Below, piece by piece: positions 43,816-52,024 of a stretch of DNA of 64,000 bases. Source of the stretch: an uncultured Elioraea sp. (GTDB lineage Bacteria > Pseudomonadota > Alphaproteobacteria > Acetobacterales > Acetobacteraceae); contig CALLUO010000027.1 in assembly GCA_938010425.1 (NCBI GenBank), positions 35,092 through 99,091 on the forward strand, given 5' to 3'. Position 1 is the first letter of the stretch; every line of letters starts with the position of its first letter. The notes under the pieces were generated by a model. That model made no database searches, had not been told where the DNA came from, and saw nothing but the letters and a program-made list of their open reading frames with translations. The translations under genes and the position numbers were made by a program.

Positions 43816-44609
43816 CGCGCGAAGATGCTGAGGCTGGCAGCGAAAGCCCTCCGGCCTGCCCGGCTCCTCTCACCGTGTCTTTCGAAGGCTGGGAAGGCCC
43901 GCTCGATCTCCTGCTGGAGCTCGCGCGCGCTCAGAAAGTCGACCTCGCTCGACTATCCGTCCTTCTCCTGGCTGAGCAGTATCTCGATTGGATTGCGCGG
44001 GCGCGCGCCCTCGACCTCGAAATCGCCGCTGACTACTTGGTGATGGCAGCGTGGCTTGCGTACCTGAAATCGCGGCTTTTGCTGCCGCCCGCGGAACGGC
44101 CGGCGGATGAGCCGAGCCCCGAGGCGGCGGCGGAGGCTCTCGCTTGGCAGCTGCGGCGTCTAGAGGCCATGCGCGAGGCGGGGGCGGCGCTGATGGCGCG
44201 GGTGCGGCTTGGGGTCGATGTCTGGCCGCGCGGCGCGCCGGAGGCAAGGATTGAGCGCGTGCCAGGAGGCTGGGCGGTCTCGCTCGCCGACCTCATCGCG
44301 GGCTATGTTGCGGCGCGTCGGCGGGCTCTTGGCAAGCGTCGGTACGCGCCTCCGCCGCTTGATCTGATGAGCGTGCAGGATGCTCTGGCGCGGCTCGTAA
44401 GGCTTCTCAGGGTCGTGCCGGACTGGGCTGTTCTCACACGATTTCTGCCACCGAACCTCGCTCCCGGCCTGCCGACCCGCGCCGGCCTTGCGTCGATGCT
44501 GGGGGCTGGGCTTGAGCTCGCCAAAGGCCGAACTGTCGCCTTGCGCCAGGACGAACCGTTTGGGCCGATTTGGATCAAGGCCCGAACCGAACCGGAGCCT
44601 GAGGTGTGA
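43812..44609 (+). CDS. scpA: Segregation and condensation protein A
   Basis: The 265-residue protein is the kleisin of the SMC-ScpAB condensin complex. The N-terminal SMC-binding region includes LTVSFEGWEGPLDLLLELAR and AQKVDLARLSVLLLAEQYLD, with YLVMAAWLAYLKSRLLLPP. The C-terminal winged-helix part carries VQDALARLVRLL. It overlaps the upstream peptidase gene and scpB by four bases. Confidence 0.94.
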   Translation: MTREDAEAGSESPPACPAPLTVSFEGWEGPLDLLLELARAQKVDLARLSVLLLAEQYLDWIARARALDLEIAADYLVMAAWLAYLKSRLLLPPAERPADEPSPEAAAEALAWQLRRLEAMREAGAALMARVRLGVDVWPRGAPEARIERVPGGWAVSLADLIAGYVAARRRALGKRRYAPPPLDLMSVQDALARLVRLLRVVPDWAVLTRFLPPNLAPGLPTRAGLASMLGAGLELAKGRTVALRQDEPFGPIWIKARTEPEPEV

Positions 44610-45286
44610 CGGACGACCCTGGCGCGGACAGCGCCCCCACCTTGCCCTTGCCTGAGCCGCCCGTGCGGGCAGAGTGGCTCCGCCTGGCCGAGGCGCTGCT
44701 GTTCGCCTCCGCCGAGCCTGTGGCCGAACACGCGTTGGCGGAACTGCTGCCCGAGGGGGCGAACGCCGCCGCTGTTCTCTCCTCTCTGCAACGGGCTCTA
44801 GCGGGGCGGGGCGTGGAACTGGTCCGCGTGGGCGGGGGGTGGATGCTGCGCACCGCCGAAGATCTCGCCCCCCTCTTGCGCAAGCGTTTCGAAGTCCCCC
44901 GCCGCCTCTCTCGCGCCGCTGTCGAGACCCTTGCCATCATCGCGTACCACCAGCCGGTGACGCGAGCTGAGATCGAGGACCTGCGCGGGGTGGCGCTCAG
45001 TCAGGGCACGCTCGAGACGCTGATTGAGGCGGGATTCGTCGAACCTAAGGGCAAGCGCGAAATTCCAGGCCGGCCCACCACCTGGGGCACGACGAAGGCC
45101 TTCCTTGTGCATTTCGGCCTTGCCTCTCTGAAGGACCTGCCGCGGCTCGACGAGTTGAAAGCGGCAGGGCTTTTGACCGCGACCCCACCCCTCCCCATCT
45201 CCCCGATGGTGTTAGAGGATCGACACCATGACCCGCTGGAGGAGGAGAGGCTGCCGCCGGTCGATCCCGAGGGTGAGGGGAGGTGA
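44606..45286 (+). CDS. scpB: Segregation and condensation protein B
   Basis: The 226-residue ScpB forms tandem winged helices that bind ScpA. It shows LRLAEALLFASAEPVAEHAL in the first domain and ETLAIIAYHQPVTRAEIEDL with RGVALSQGTLETLIEAGFVE in the second, followed by GRPTTWGTTKAFLVHFGLAS, all classic ScpB sequence. An acidic tail of about 30 residues follows. It begins with GTG in a four-base overlap with scpA. Confidence 0.94.
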   Translation: MTDDPGADSAPTLPLPEPPVRAEWLRLAEALLFASAEPVAEHALAELLPEGANAAAVLSSLQRALAGRGVELVRVGGGWMLRTAEDLAPLLRKRFEVPRRLSRAAVETLAIIAYHQPVTRAEIEDLRGVALSQGTLETLIEAGFVEPKGKREIPGRPTTWGTTKAFLVHFGLASLKDLPRLDELKAAGLLTATPPLPISPMVLEDRHHDPLEEERLPPVDPEGEGR

Positions 45287-45291
45287 GGGGA

Positions 45292-46359
45292 ATGAGCAGA
45301 ACGGCGCTCAGGCTGGAGGGTGTGCGCCACCGGTTCGGCCGTCACGAGGTGCTGCGCGGCATCGACCTCGCGGTGGGCGAAGGCGAGATTGTCTGCCTGC
45401 TTGGCCCATCTGGCGACGGCAAGACCACCTTGCTCCGCATTGCTGCTGGGCTGACGCCGTTGCAGGAGGGGCGGGTCTGGGTTGACGACGTGCTGGTTGC
45501 TGAACCCGACCGCGAGGTGGCGCCGGAGGCCCGCGGCGTGGGGCTTCTGTTCCAGGACTTCGCGCTTTTCCCGCACCTGACGGTGGCGGAGAATGTGGGC
45601 TTCGGCGTGAAGGGGCCGAAGCGGGCAGAACGCGTGCGCGAAATGCTGGCACGCGTTCGGCTCGAGCAATTCGAACAGGCCATGCCGCACACACTCTCGG
45701 GCGGGCAGCAGCAGCGCGTCGCCCTCGCTCGCGCCCTTGCCCCCCGCCCGCGCGTGCTGTTGCTCGATGAGCCCTTCTCAGGGCTGGATGCACGACTGCG
45801 CGACCGCGTGCGTGACGACACGCTGCACGTTCTGCAGGAGGAGGGGATCGCCGTGCTGATGGTGACCCACGACGCGGAGGAGGCCATGTTCATGGCTGAT
45901 CGGCTGGCCCTTCTGCACGAGGGGCGCATCGTGCAGGAAGGGCCTCCGGCCGAAATCTACCTCCACCCCTCTTCGGCCTTTGTCGCCTCCCTGCTTGGCG
46001 AGGTGAACCGTGTCGTTGGCCAGGTTCGCTTCGGTATGGTGGCGACGCCGTTCGGCCCCGTGCCGGCACCGGGCCTACCTGAGGGCCAGCCTGTGGAGGT
46101 GTTGATTCGCCCTGAGGGCATCCGTCTCCTGCCCGCGGAGCGTGCCGAAGCCTGCCATGCCCGCGCGCGGGTGGAGGCCTCGCGCCTGTTGGGGCGCACC
46201 TCGCTCGTCCACCTCTCTATTACCGAAGCGGGGCGCGAGGTGCACATCCATGCCCGCGTGCCGGGCGAATATTTGCCGGCGCGAGACGCTACGGTGGCGG
46301 TGGCGCTTGATCCCACGCGCGCGCACGTTTTCGCGACCGAGGCCCGGGCTGCGGCGTGA
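45292..46359 (+). CDS. Fbp/Pot-type ABC transporter ATPase
   Basis: The 355-residue ATPase shows Walker A GPSGDGKTT, Q-loop LLFQDFALFPHL, signature LSGGQQQRVALARALAPRP, Walker B VLLLDEPFSGLD and switch His MVTHDAEEAM. A C-terminal TOBE-like region (about residues 245-350) includes VEVLIRPEGIRLLP, as in ferric, polyamine and sulfate importers. The Walker A loop has Asp where Cys or Ser is usual. ATG 45292 follows GGTGAGGGG; GTG 45283 would overlap the scpB stop. No permease or binding protein gene is adjacent; a matching pair lacking an ATPase lies at 60.3-63.0 kb. FbpC-like is the best guess. Confidence 0.9.
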   Translation: MSRTALRLEGVRHRFGRHEVLRGIDLAVGEGEIVCLLGPSGDGKTTLLRIAAGLTPLQEGRVWVDDVLVAEPDREVAPEARGVGLLFQDFALFPHLTVAENVGFGVKGPKRAERVREMLARVRLEQFEQAMPHTLSGGQQQRVALARALAPRPRVLLLDEPFSGLDARLRDRVRDDTLHVLQEEGIAVLMVTHDAEEAMFMADRLALLHEGRIVQEGPPAEIYLHPSSAFVASLLGEVNRVVGQVRFGMVATPFGPVPAPGLPEGQPVEVLIRPEGIRLLPAERAEACHARARVEASRLLGRTSLVHLSITEAGREVHIHARVPGEYLPARDATVAVALDPTRAHVFATEARAAA

Positions 46360-46462
46360 AGGCGGCTGAGGTGAGTGGTGCCGCGTTGCGGCCCTCTCTC
46401 CCCTCTGCCATGCTCACTCCGCGTGTGCGGGATGCGCGGGCTGGGCTAAAGTGGGCGTTTCG

Positions 46463-46648
46463 ATGACGATCGGTCTATGGCAGATCCTTCTCGTTGGCTT
46501 GGTGGTGGCGGCGCTGTTTGGCTCACGCCACATTCCCGCCTTGGCGGCGGAAGCGGGACGCGGGGTTGCCAGTTTGCGCCGCCAGCTCAAGGGGAAGGCG
46601 AGCGCGGATGAGCCCTTCGAAGAGCCCGCTGCCGACCGGACGAGATGA
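46463..46648 (+). CDS. tatA: Twin-arginine translocase subunit TatA
   Basis: The 61-residue protein has the TatA form: one N-terminal membrane helix (IGLWQILLVGLVVAALFGS), the conserved FG hinge (FGSRHIPALAAEAGRGV) and an amphipathic helix, then an acidic tail. TatA polymerises to form the protein-conducting pore for folded proteins. GTG 46451 would add four residues. Confidence 0.9.
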   Translation: MTIGLWQILLVGLVVAALFGSRHIPALAAEAGRGVASLRRQLKGKASADEPFEEPAADRTR

Positions 46649-46688
46649 CAGCGGCCCCGCCGCAGCGAAAGGCGGGAACTGAGGCGGC

Positions 46689-47159
46689 ATGTTTGATCTC
46701 GCTTGGACCGAAATTGCGCTGATCCTTCTGGTCGCGCTGATCGTGATCGGGCCAAAGGATCTGCCGCACGCCATCCGTGGTGTTGCCGACTTCATCAAGA
46801 AGGCGCGGCGCATGGCGGCCGAGTTCCAGGTTCATGTCGACGAAATGATGCGGGAGGCGAAGCTCGACGAGGTGAAGCGCCAAATCGACGAGGTTCGCTC
46901 AGGCGCCTACGACTTCAAGCGTAAGTTCGAGGAGGAACTCGATCCGAACCGAGACATGGCGAAGAGCTTCTCCGACCCCTTCGCCTCCTCCGCCCCGGCC
47001 TATGACAGCGCAGCCCACGCCCCGCCGCCCGAACCCGAGCCCGCCGCGGTGTCGGCCGAGCCGACGGTTGCGTCCGCCACCCCGGCCTCAGAGCCGCCGC
47101 CTCCTCCCGACGACCCCCCACCCTTCCTGCCCCCTTTTGTGAAGCGCGACGGGGCCTAA
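46689..47159 (+). CDS. tatB: Twin-arginine translocase subunit TatB
   Basis: The 156-residue TatB has the single N-terminal helix MFDLAWTEIALILLVALIVI, the hinge GPKDLPHAIRGVADFIKKAR with the TatB-type Glu/Pro region, a long charged helix, and a Pro/Ala/Glu-rich tail. With TatC it forms the receptor for twin-arginine signal peptides. It sits between tatA and tatC. Confidence 0.94.
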   Translation: MFDLAWTEIALILLVALIVIGPKDLPHAIRGVADFIKKARRMAAEFQVHVDEMMREAKLDEVKRQIDEVRSGAYDFKRKFEEELDPNRDMAKSFSDPFASSAPAYDSAAHAPPPEPEPAAVSAEPTVASATPASEPPPPPDDPPPFLPPFVKRDGA

Positions 47160-47165
47160 CCCGCT

Positions 47166-47954
47166 ATGCGGCCCGAGGACGACGTCATCGAAGACAAGCC
47201 GATGCCGCTGATCGATCACTTGATCGAGCTCCGGCAGCGCATCCTCTATGCTTTGGGCGGTTTCGTCGCCGCCTTCATTCTTTGCTACGCCTTCTCGAAG
47301 CAGATTTATGGTTTTCTCGCAGCGCCTTTGGCCGACATCCTCGTTGCGCAAACGGGGCAGGAGCGGCGGATGATCTTCACCGCCCTCTATGAGGCGTTTT
47401 TCACGTATCTCAAAGTCGCCTTTTGGGGTGCGTTGATGATCTCTTTTCCTTGGTGGGCGATGCAGCTTTGGCTGTTTGTTGCCCCGGGTCTTTATCGGAG
47501 TGAGAAGAGGGCGATTCGCCCCTTTCTCATTGCCACCCCTGTCTTTTTCGCGATGGGCGCAGCATTCTGCTATTACCTCGTCATCCCCGCGGCTTGGCAC
47601 TTCTTCCTCTCCTTCGAAAGCCCAGAGGGTGCCGGGGGCCTGCCCATCCAGCTCGAGGCGAAGGTCGGGGAGTATCTTTCGCTCGTCATGCGGCTGATTT
47701 TCGCCTTCGGCTTCGCCTTCCTGATGCCGGTTGGCCTCGTGCTGCTCGCGCGGGTTGGGATCATCACGCCTGAGAGCATGGCATCCAAGCGCCGCTACGC
47801 CATCGTCGGCATGTTCGTGCTGGCCGCGGTGATCACGCCGCCCGACGTGATCAGTCAGATTGGGCTCGCGCTGCCGCTGATCCTGCTCTACGAGGCGTCG
47901 ATCCTTGCCGCCAAACTGGCGCGCCCAAAGCCCGAACCCGCCGCCGCTGACTGA
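47166..47954 (+). CDS. tatC: Twin-arginine translocase subunit TatC
   Basis: The 262-residue protein has six membrane helices and TatC landmarks: MPLIDHLIELRQRILYALGG at the N-terminus, ALYEAFFTYLKVAFWGALMI, LFVAPGLYRSEKRAIRPFLI and a long periplasmic loop ending SLVMRLIFAFGFAFLMPV. It recognises the twin-arginine motif. It begins 6 bases after tatB. Confidence 0.96.
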   Translation: MRPEDDVIEDKPMPLIDHLIELRQRILYALGGFVAAFILCYAFSKQIYGFLAAPLADILVAQTGQERRMIFTALYEAFFTYLKVAFWGALMISFPWWAMQLWLFVAPGLYRSEKRAIRPFLIATPVFFAMGAAFCYYLVIPAAWHFFLSFESPEGAGGLPIQLEAKVGEYLSLVMRLIFAFGFAFLMPVGLVLLARVGIITPESMASKRRYAIVGMFVLAAVITPPDVISQIGLALPLILLYEASILAAKLARPKPEPAAAD

Positions 47955-47984
47955 GTTCTGCTCAAGACCGAGCGCAGCTCTCCG

Positions 47985-49259
47985 ATGCATGATCTGAAAC
48001 GGATCCGGGAAGCCCCGGAAGCCTTCGACGCCATGCTGGCCCGGCGCGGCCTTGCGCCCGCCTCCGCCCGTGTCATCGAGCTCGACCGACTTCGCCGCGC
48101 TGCCCAGACCGCTTTTCAGGAGCTACAGGCGCGGCGCAACGCGCTTTCCAAGCGAATCGGTGCCGCGCGCAGCGCGGGCGAGGACGTCTCCCACCTGTTG
48201 GCGGACTCGGCTGCTCTCGCAGACGCGATTGCGCGCGAGGAGGCAGAGGAGAAGCGGCTGGGCCTTGAGCTCGACACGCTGCTTGCCACCCTTCCGAACT
48301 GGCTCGACGACGCGGTGCCGACGGGTGCTTCGGCCGAAGAGAATGTGGTGCTCCGCGCGTGGGGCGAACCCAGTCGGTTCGACTGGACCCCGCGACAGCA
48401 TTTCGAGATCGGCGAACGGCTGGGCCTGATGGACTTCGAAACGGCGGCGAAACTCTCAGGAGCGCGCTTCGTCGTGCTCAAAGGGGCGCTGGCACGGCTC
48501 GAACGCGCAATCGCGCAGTTCATGCTCGACCTGCAAGTGCGCGAGCACGGCTACACCGAGGTTAGCCCGCCTCTCCTTGTGCGCGAGGAGGTTCTGTTTG
48601 GCACCGGGCAATTGCCGAAGTTCCGCGAGGATCAGTTCGTCACCACCGATGGGCGTTGGCTCATCCCAACCGCCGAGGTGCCGCTGACCAACTTGGTGCG
48701 CGAGCGGATCCTTGCCGAAAGCGAGCTTCCCCTCCGCGTCACGGCACTCACTCCGTGCTTCCGGGCTGAGGCGGGAAGTGCCGGGCGCGACGTGCGCGGC
48801 ATGTTGCGCCAGCACCAGTTCCTGAAGGTGGAGCTCGTCTCCATCACCACCCCAGAACAATCCGAGGCCGAGCACGAGCGGATGACACGCTCAGCCGAGA
48901 CGGTGTTGCAGCGGCTTGGGCTCCCCTACCGCGTGGTCGATCTCTGTTCTGGCGACATCGGCTTTTCTGCCGCGCGCACCTTTGACCTCGAGGTCTGGCT
49001 TCCCGGCCAGGGGGCGTGGCGGGAGATCTCTTCTTGCTCGAATTGCCGCGACTTCCAGGCGCGGCGCATGGACGCGCGCTACCGGCCGACCGACAGCAAG
49101 GGTACGCGGTTCGTGCACACACTGAACGGCTCTGGGCTTGCGGTCGGGCGGACCCTGATCGCCGTGATGGAGACGTACCAGAGGGCGGATGGCGGCATCG
49201 ATATTCCCGAGGTTCTGAGACCCTATATGGGCGGGCTTGAGGCCATTCGTCCCGGCTGA
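47985..49259 (+). CDS. serS: Seryl-tRNA synthetase
   Basis: The 424-residue class II synthetase starts with [20 protein letters not shown] and a long N-terminal coiled-coil arm (about residues 30-100) for tRNA binding. The catalytic core has [20 protein letters not shown], motif 2 [20 protein letters not shown], and motif 3 near the C-terminus ([20 protein letters not shown]). It closes the argS-to-serS block. Confidence 0.97.
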   Translation: MHDLKRIREAPEAFDAMLARRGLAPASARVIELDRLRRAAQTAFQELQARRNALSKRIGAARSAGEDVSHLLADSAALADAIAREEAEEKRLGLELDTLLATLPNWLDDAVPTGASAEENVVLRAWGEPSRFDWTPRQHFEIGERLGLMDFETAAKLSGARFVVLKGALARLERAIAQFMLDLQVREHGYTEVSPPLLVREEVLFGTGQLPKFREDQFVTTDGRWLIPTAEVPLTNLVRERILAESELPLRVTALTPCFRAEAGSAGRDVRGMLRQHQFLKVELVSITTPEQSEAEHERMTRSAETVLQRLGLPYRVVDLCSGDIGFSAARTFDLEVWLPGQGAWREISSCSNCRDFQARRMDARYRPTDSKGTRFVHTLNGSGLAVGRTLIAVMETYQRADGGIDIPEVLRPYMGGLEAIRPG

Positions 49260-49270
49260 TGGTGCTCCGG

Positions 49271-49299
49271 TTGCGATCGGGCGACGGCATCGCTAGGGT
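49271..49299 (+). promoter_or_regulatory. Candidate tRNA-Pro promoter
   Basis: TTGCGA (49271-49276) and TAGGGT (49294-49299) are spaced by 17 bases, 10 bases ahead of the tRNA 5' end, the same geometry as at tRNA-Asn and tRNA-Cys. Confidence 0.4.
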
Positions 49300-49309
49300 C
49301 TGGCCTTGG

Positions 49310-49386
49310 CGGGGCGTAGCGCAGCCTGGTAGCGCGTCTGCCTTGGGCGCAGAAGGTCGTCGGTTCGAATCCGGCCGCCCCGACCA
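49310..49386 (+). tRNA. tRNA-Pro (TGG)
   Basis: A 77-base cloverleaf has acceptor stem CGGGGCG paired with CGCCCCG, discriminator A and encoded CCA. The anticodon loop CTTGGGC gives TGG; the T loop is GGTTCGAATCC. Confidence 0.96.
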
Positions 49387-49404
49387 GCGGAGAGGGCGCA
49401 GGCG

Positions 49405-49716
49405 ATGAGCAAAGCCCGCATTTATCGGCTAGCAAAGACGGCAACCCAGTCCGGTAAAGCTCGTACAAAGGAGTGGTGGCTCGAGTTCGAACCGACTGAA
49501 CCGTTGCGGCACGACCCACTGACCGGTTGGGTGGGGGGTGGGTCGACCCTGGAACGCCAGGTGCGGCTTCGCTTTCCCTCCCTGGAGGCGGCGACGGCCT
49601 ACGCGGAGAGGCACGGCATCGCCTACGAAGTAGAACCCGCGGCGGATTATACAGCGAAGCCGAAGAGCTACGCCGACAACTTCGCTTATACTCGGCGCGA
49701 GAACTGGACGCACTAA
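49405..49716 (+). CDS. NDUFS4-like complex I accessory subunit
   Basis: The 103-residue protein matches the ETC complex I conserved-region family (NDUFS4 homologues): ARIYRLAKTATQSGKART near the N-terminus, WWLEFEPTEPLRHDPLTGWV with the conserved Gly-Trp, RLRFPSLEAATAYAERHGIA and the C-terminal KSYADNFAYTRRENWTH. In Alphaproteobacteria and mitochondria the protein stabilises the NADH-binding arm of complex I. It follows tRNA-Pro by 18 bases. Confidence 0.93.
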   Translation: MSKARIYRLAKTATQSGKARTKEWWLEFEPTEPLRHDPLTGWVGGGSTLERQVRLRFPSLEAATAYAERHGIAYEVEPAADYTAKPKSYADNFAYTRRENWTH

Positions 49717-49746
49717 GCGGATCATCCGCCGCCCGACTTTTTCCTT
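49717..49746 (+). terminator. Candidate terminator after the NDUFS4-like gene
   Basis: Directly after the stop, a GCGG...CCGC hairpin (49717-49729) is followed 9 bases later by a TTTTT run (49738-49742). Short stem, plausible but weak. Confidence 0.4.
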
Positions 49747-49903
49747 CGCCCGGGTTGTTGCGCCTTCGGCCCGAGCAGCGAAAAAATGCATCGTCGATCG
49801 CCGCGACTTTGGCTGCCGAAGTCACGGGCCTTGCCGCACGCGTCCGATTTTGACGTGTCAGACTTGTAGCCTGTTCCCGTCTCAACGGCAGGAGGAGAGG
49901 GGA

Positions 49904-50275
49904 ATGCGGCTCACAACAGTCGGCATCGTTTCGGTTATCGCGGTGATCGGCCTTGCCGGCTGCGCAACGATGATCCGCGGCACGGAACAGCAGGTTTCCA
50001 TCAACACCATCCCCGTCGGTGCGCAAGTTCAGCTCTCTAACGGGGTGTCCTGCGTCTCGCCCTGCACGCTTACCGTGCCGCGCAACCAGTCGCTAACGAT
50101 GACCATCACCCGCGAGGGCTGTGCCCCTCAAACCGCGTCCATGGTTCCTGTGTTGGCCGGGGCGGGTGTGATCCTTGGTGGGCTGATCGATTACGGCACG
50201 GGGGCGGTCTACGACCTCCAGCCCAACCCGCTGACAGTGACGCTGATCTGCCACAACACCTTGCCAGCGCGGTGA
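49904..50275 (+). CDS. Small lipoprotein, function unknown
   Basis: The 123-residue protein has a lipoprotein signal peptide ending in the lipobox LAGC, with Cys at residue 19. The mature part has SINTIPVGAQVQLSNGVSCV, a PEGA-like pattern, followed by SPCTLTVPRNQSLTMTITRE, a hydrophobic stretch VPVLAGAGVILGGLIDYGTG, and YDLQPNPLTVTL. This matches a small family of conserved proteobacterial lipoproteins seen in many genomes, with no known role. ATG 49904 is preceded by an excellent ribosome-binding site (GGAGGAGAGGGG). TTGACG at 49850-49855 could be a -35 element, without a clear partner. Confidence 0.85.
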   Translation: MRLTTVGIVSVIAVIGLAGCATMIRGTEQQVSINTIPVGAQVQLSNGVSCVSPCTLTVPRNQSLTMTITREGCAPQTASMVPVLAGAGVILGGLIDYGTGAVYDLQPNPLTVTLICHNTLPAR

Positions 50276-50368
50276 GCGCCCCGGTGCAAGGGCAGGCAAA
50301 CTGCCCCCCCTTGCAACGTCGTAGGGACGGTTCTGCTGCGGCACGGTTCTGTCCTGGCGCGCTCCTGC

Positions 50369-50374
50369 TATAAA
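50369..50374 (+). promoter_or_regulatory. -10 element ahead of tRNA-Arg
   Basis: TATAAA lies 14 bases ahead of the tRNA-Arg 5' end. No convincing -35 box is seen at the expected distance. Confidence 0.45.
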
Positions 50375-50388
50375 AGAGTGGCACGTGC

Positions 50389-50465
50389 GCGCCCTTAGCT
50401 CAGCTGGATAGAGCGGCAGCCTTCTAAGCTGCGGGTCGGGGGTTCGAATCCCTCAGGGCGCGCCA
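50389..50465 (+). tRNA. tRNA-Arg (TCT)
   Basis: A 77-base cloverleaf has acceptor stem GCGCCCT paired with AGGGCGC, discriminator G and encoded CCA. The anticodon loop CTTCTAA gives TCT, and the T loop is GGTTCGAATCC. It is immediately followed by a region of decayed genes. Confidence 0.96.
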
Positions 50466-50667
50466 GACGGTCTCGATACTCCATGACCGACTTGTGAGAG
50501 GAAAGTGGGCGCCGCAAGCCTGGCCGCGTGCGGCTGATGCCACGATAGCGCGAAGCGGCAAAATGCTGGCTCGCCTCGATCTATCTCGCACAAGCTCGGC
50601 CTCAATTCGCGAAAGCTACGTAATCAAATCGACAAATCGAGCAAAAGTGCGATGTTGGGCCGCTCGT

Positions 50668-51027
50668 CTACACCCATGCAACCCTCGGCGAGACCGAGCG
50701 CGCGCGGTCCAGGTCTTCGCGACTGATCCAAAGCCCCAGCGAGTGCATGCGCCCGACCATGACGGTCTCGACCACGGTTAACGCCGCCCGCGCTTCGAGA
50801 TCCTGCGGCAGGAACCCGATATGCGCCGACAGCTCCCCTTCGATGCCGACGTCACCCAAAAATGGCACTAGCCCGTTTACGGCGCGAAGCAGGGACGACT
50901 TGCCGGAACCGTTAGGCCCAACCAGGGCAGCAAGCCCGCCCGGGGAGAACGAGACAGAGATGTCGGCACGAGCTGTCACCTTTCCGTACCGGACGGTCAC
51001 ATCATCAAGCACAAAGCGCAGCGTCAC
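50668..51027 (-). pseudogene. Truncated Fec-type ABC importer ATPase
   Basis: The 119-codon frame is the N-terminal half of a siderophore/haem/cobalamin-type ATPase: LDDVTVRYGKVTARADISVS, Walker A VGPNGSGKSSLLRAVNGLVP, the Q-loop region IGFLPQDLEARAALTVVETV and the Fec-type MVGRMHSLGLWISREDLD. It stops about there; the LSGGQ signature, Walker B and switch His are missing, where a full ATPase would have about 260 residues. It cannot hydrolyse ATP. It overlaps the end of the permease remnant by four bases, keeping the operon order of the ancestor. Confidence 0.85.
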
Positions 51028-51540
51028 CGGTACGATCTTCGCTGCGCGAGGATCAGCCCGGCGGAAAACGATACGTCGACGAAAGCAATGACGATGCCAA
51101 GTAAAAACTGTTTCTTGTACGCTATGATTTCGCTTGCGACGAAGGCTGCCGCCAACAAGATCGCGCTGGCAAGGCCGGTACGGGGGATGAGGGCGCGCTG
51201 GACCACGCCAACGAGGCCGCAGGCACGTTGGTGCGCGACAAGACCGACCAAGCCGATGGTGCCGGTGAATGCGATCGCGACGCCCGTGGTGAGCAAGACG
51301 AGGCGTAGCCGACCGCGACCTCTATCCCCGCCTTGGGCCGTCGGCGCTGCCAGACGATTATGTCGACAGTCGGGTCGGTCGCGGTGCCGAATAAGGACGC
51401 TTCTACCGCTTTGGCGGAGAGAAGCGCTGGGCCTATGGCGAGGTCGAACATCGGCCAGATGGCGCGCACCGCTAGGCCAAAGGCCGCAAGCGAAGGCAAG
51501 GCGCGTAACGCGCGCTCGCCACGCTCAGACGAGCAGGTCG
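51024..51540 (-). pseudogene. Broken FecCD-type ABC importer permease
   Basis: Two pieces of a FecCD permease sit in different frames. The N-terminal piece (about 51540-51350) reads RALPSLAAFGLAVRAIWPMF and continues to DPTVDIIVWQ, the usual end of the first periplasmic segment. The C-terminal piece (51310-51024) reads VLLTTGVAIAFTGTIGLVGL, the conserved FecCD end region, but the following V-x-PH-type motif is degraded to VAHQRACG. About 170 central residues are deleted and a frame change joins the parts. A functional permease has about 330 residues in ten helices. Confidence 0.82.
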
Positions 51541-51679
51541 AGGGTGGCGGCAGTCGCCGCCCCGCGAGGGGTGCCTCTGGCGAGGTCTGAGGAGACCGTC
51601 CCGCGCGCCATGCCACGATCGAGGTTACGGAGTACGCGACCGGGAGATACGGGCGATGGCGTGCCGTTTCCGCTGCCAC

Positions 51680-52024
51680 CTAGGCCCAAGTCGGCACGCT
51701 GAGCGGGTCAAGGCGAAGGGCGATCAGCGTTTCCGCGGCGACCATTCCTTGTTCCGTCGACCCGATATCTGGCAGCGCGGCGAGTGACGGAGGCACGGTG
51801 CGATCATGAGCAAAGATGGCCGCCCGCGCAACTTCCCAGGAGGCGCGGTTCATCCCAACCACGCGCTGCCACGCATCAACGCCCCCGATTGCGGCGAATT
51901 CCTCATCGTTCAACATTACCACGATGTGCTGCGCCTGCGTTGGCAGAGGCACTTCGCGGCCAAGAGCGTCGATGGTGTGCCGGCTGCGTACCCGGGCGGG
52001 CAAGGGAAAGCGTCGTAACGCCAA
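51680..52024 (-). pseudogene. Truncated Fec-type binding protein
   Basis: The 114-codon frame is the first lobe of a siderophore/haem/cobalamin-type periplasmic binding protein: HTIDALGREVPLPTQAQHIV, DEEFAAIGGVDAWQRVVGMN, then a segment ending LPDIGSTEQGMVAAETLIAL and RLDPL. It ends just there, so the second lobe is missing (about 340 residues are normal). A signal peptide is not in frame; a hydrophobic FLVRLGVTTLSLARP lies upstream in another frame and may be its remnant. It precedes the broken permease and ATPase in the same direction. Confidence 0.82.
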
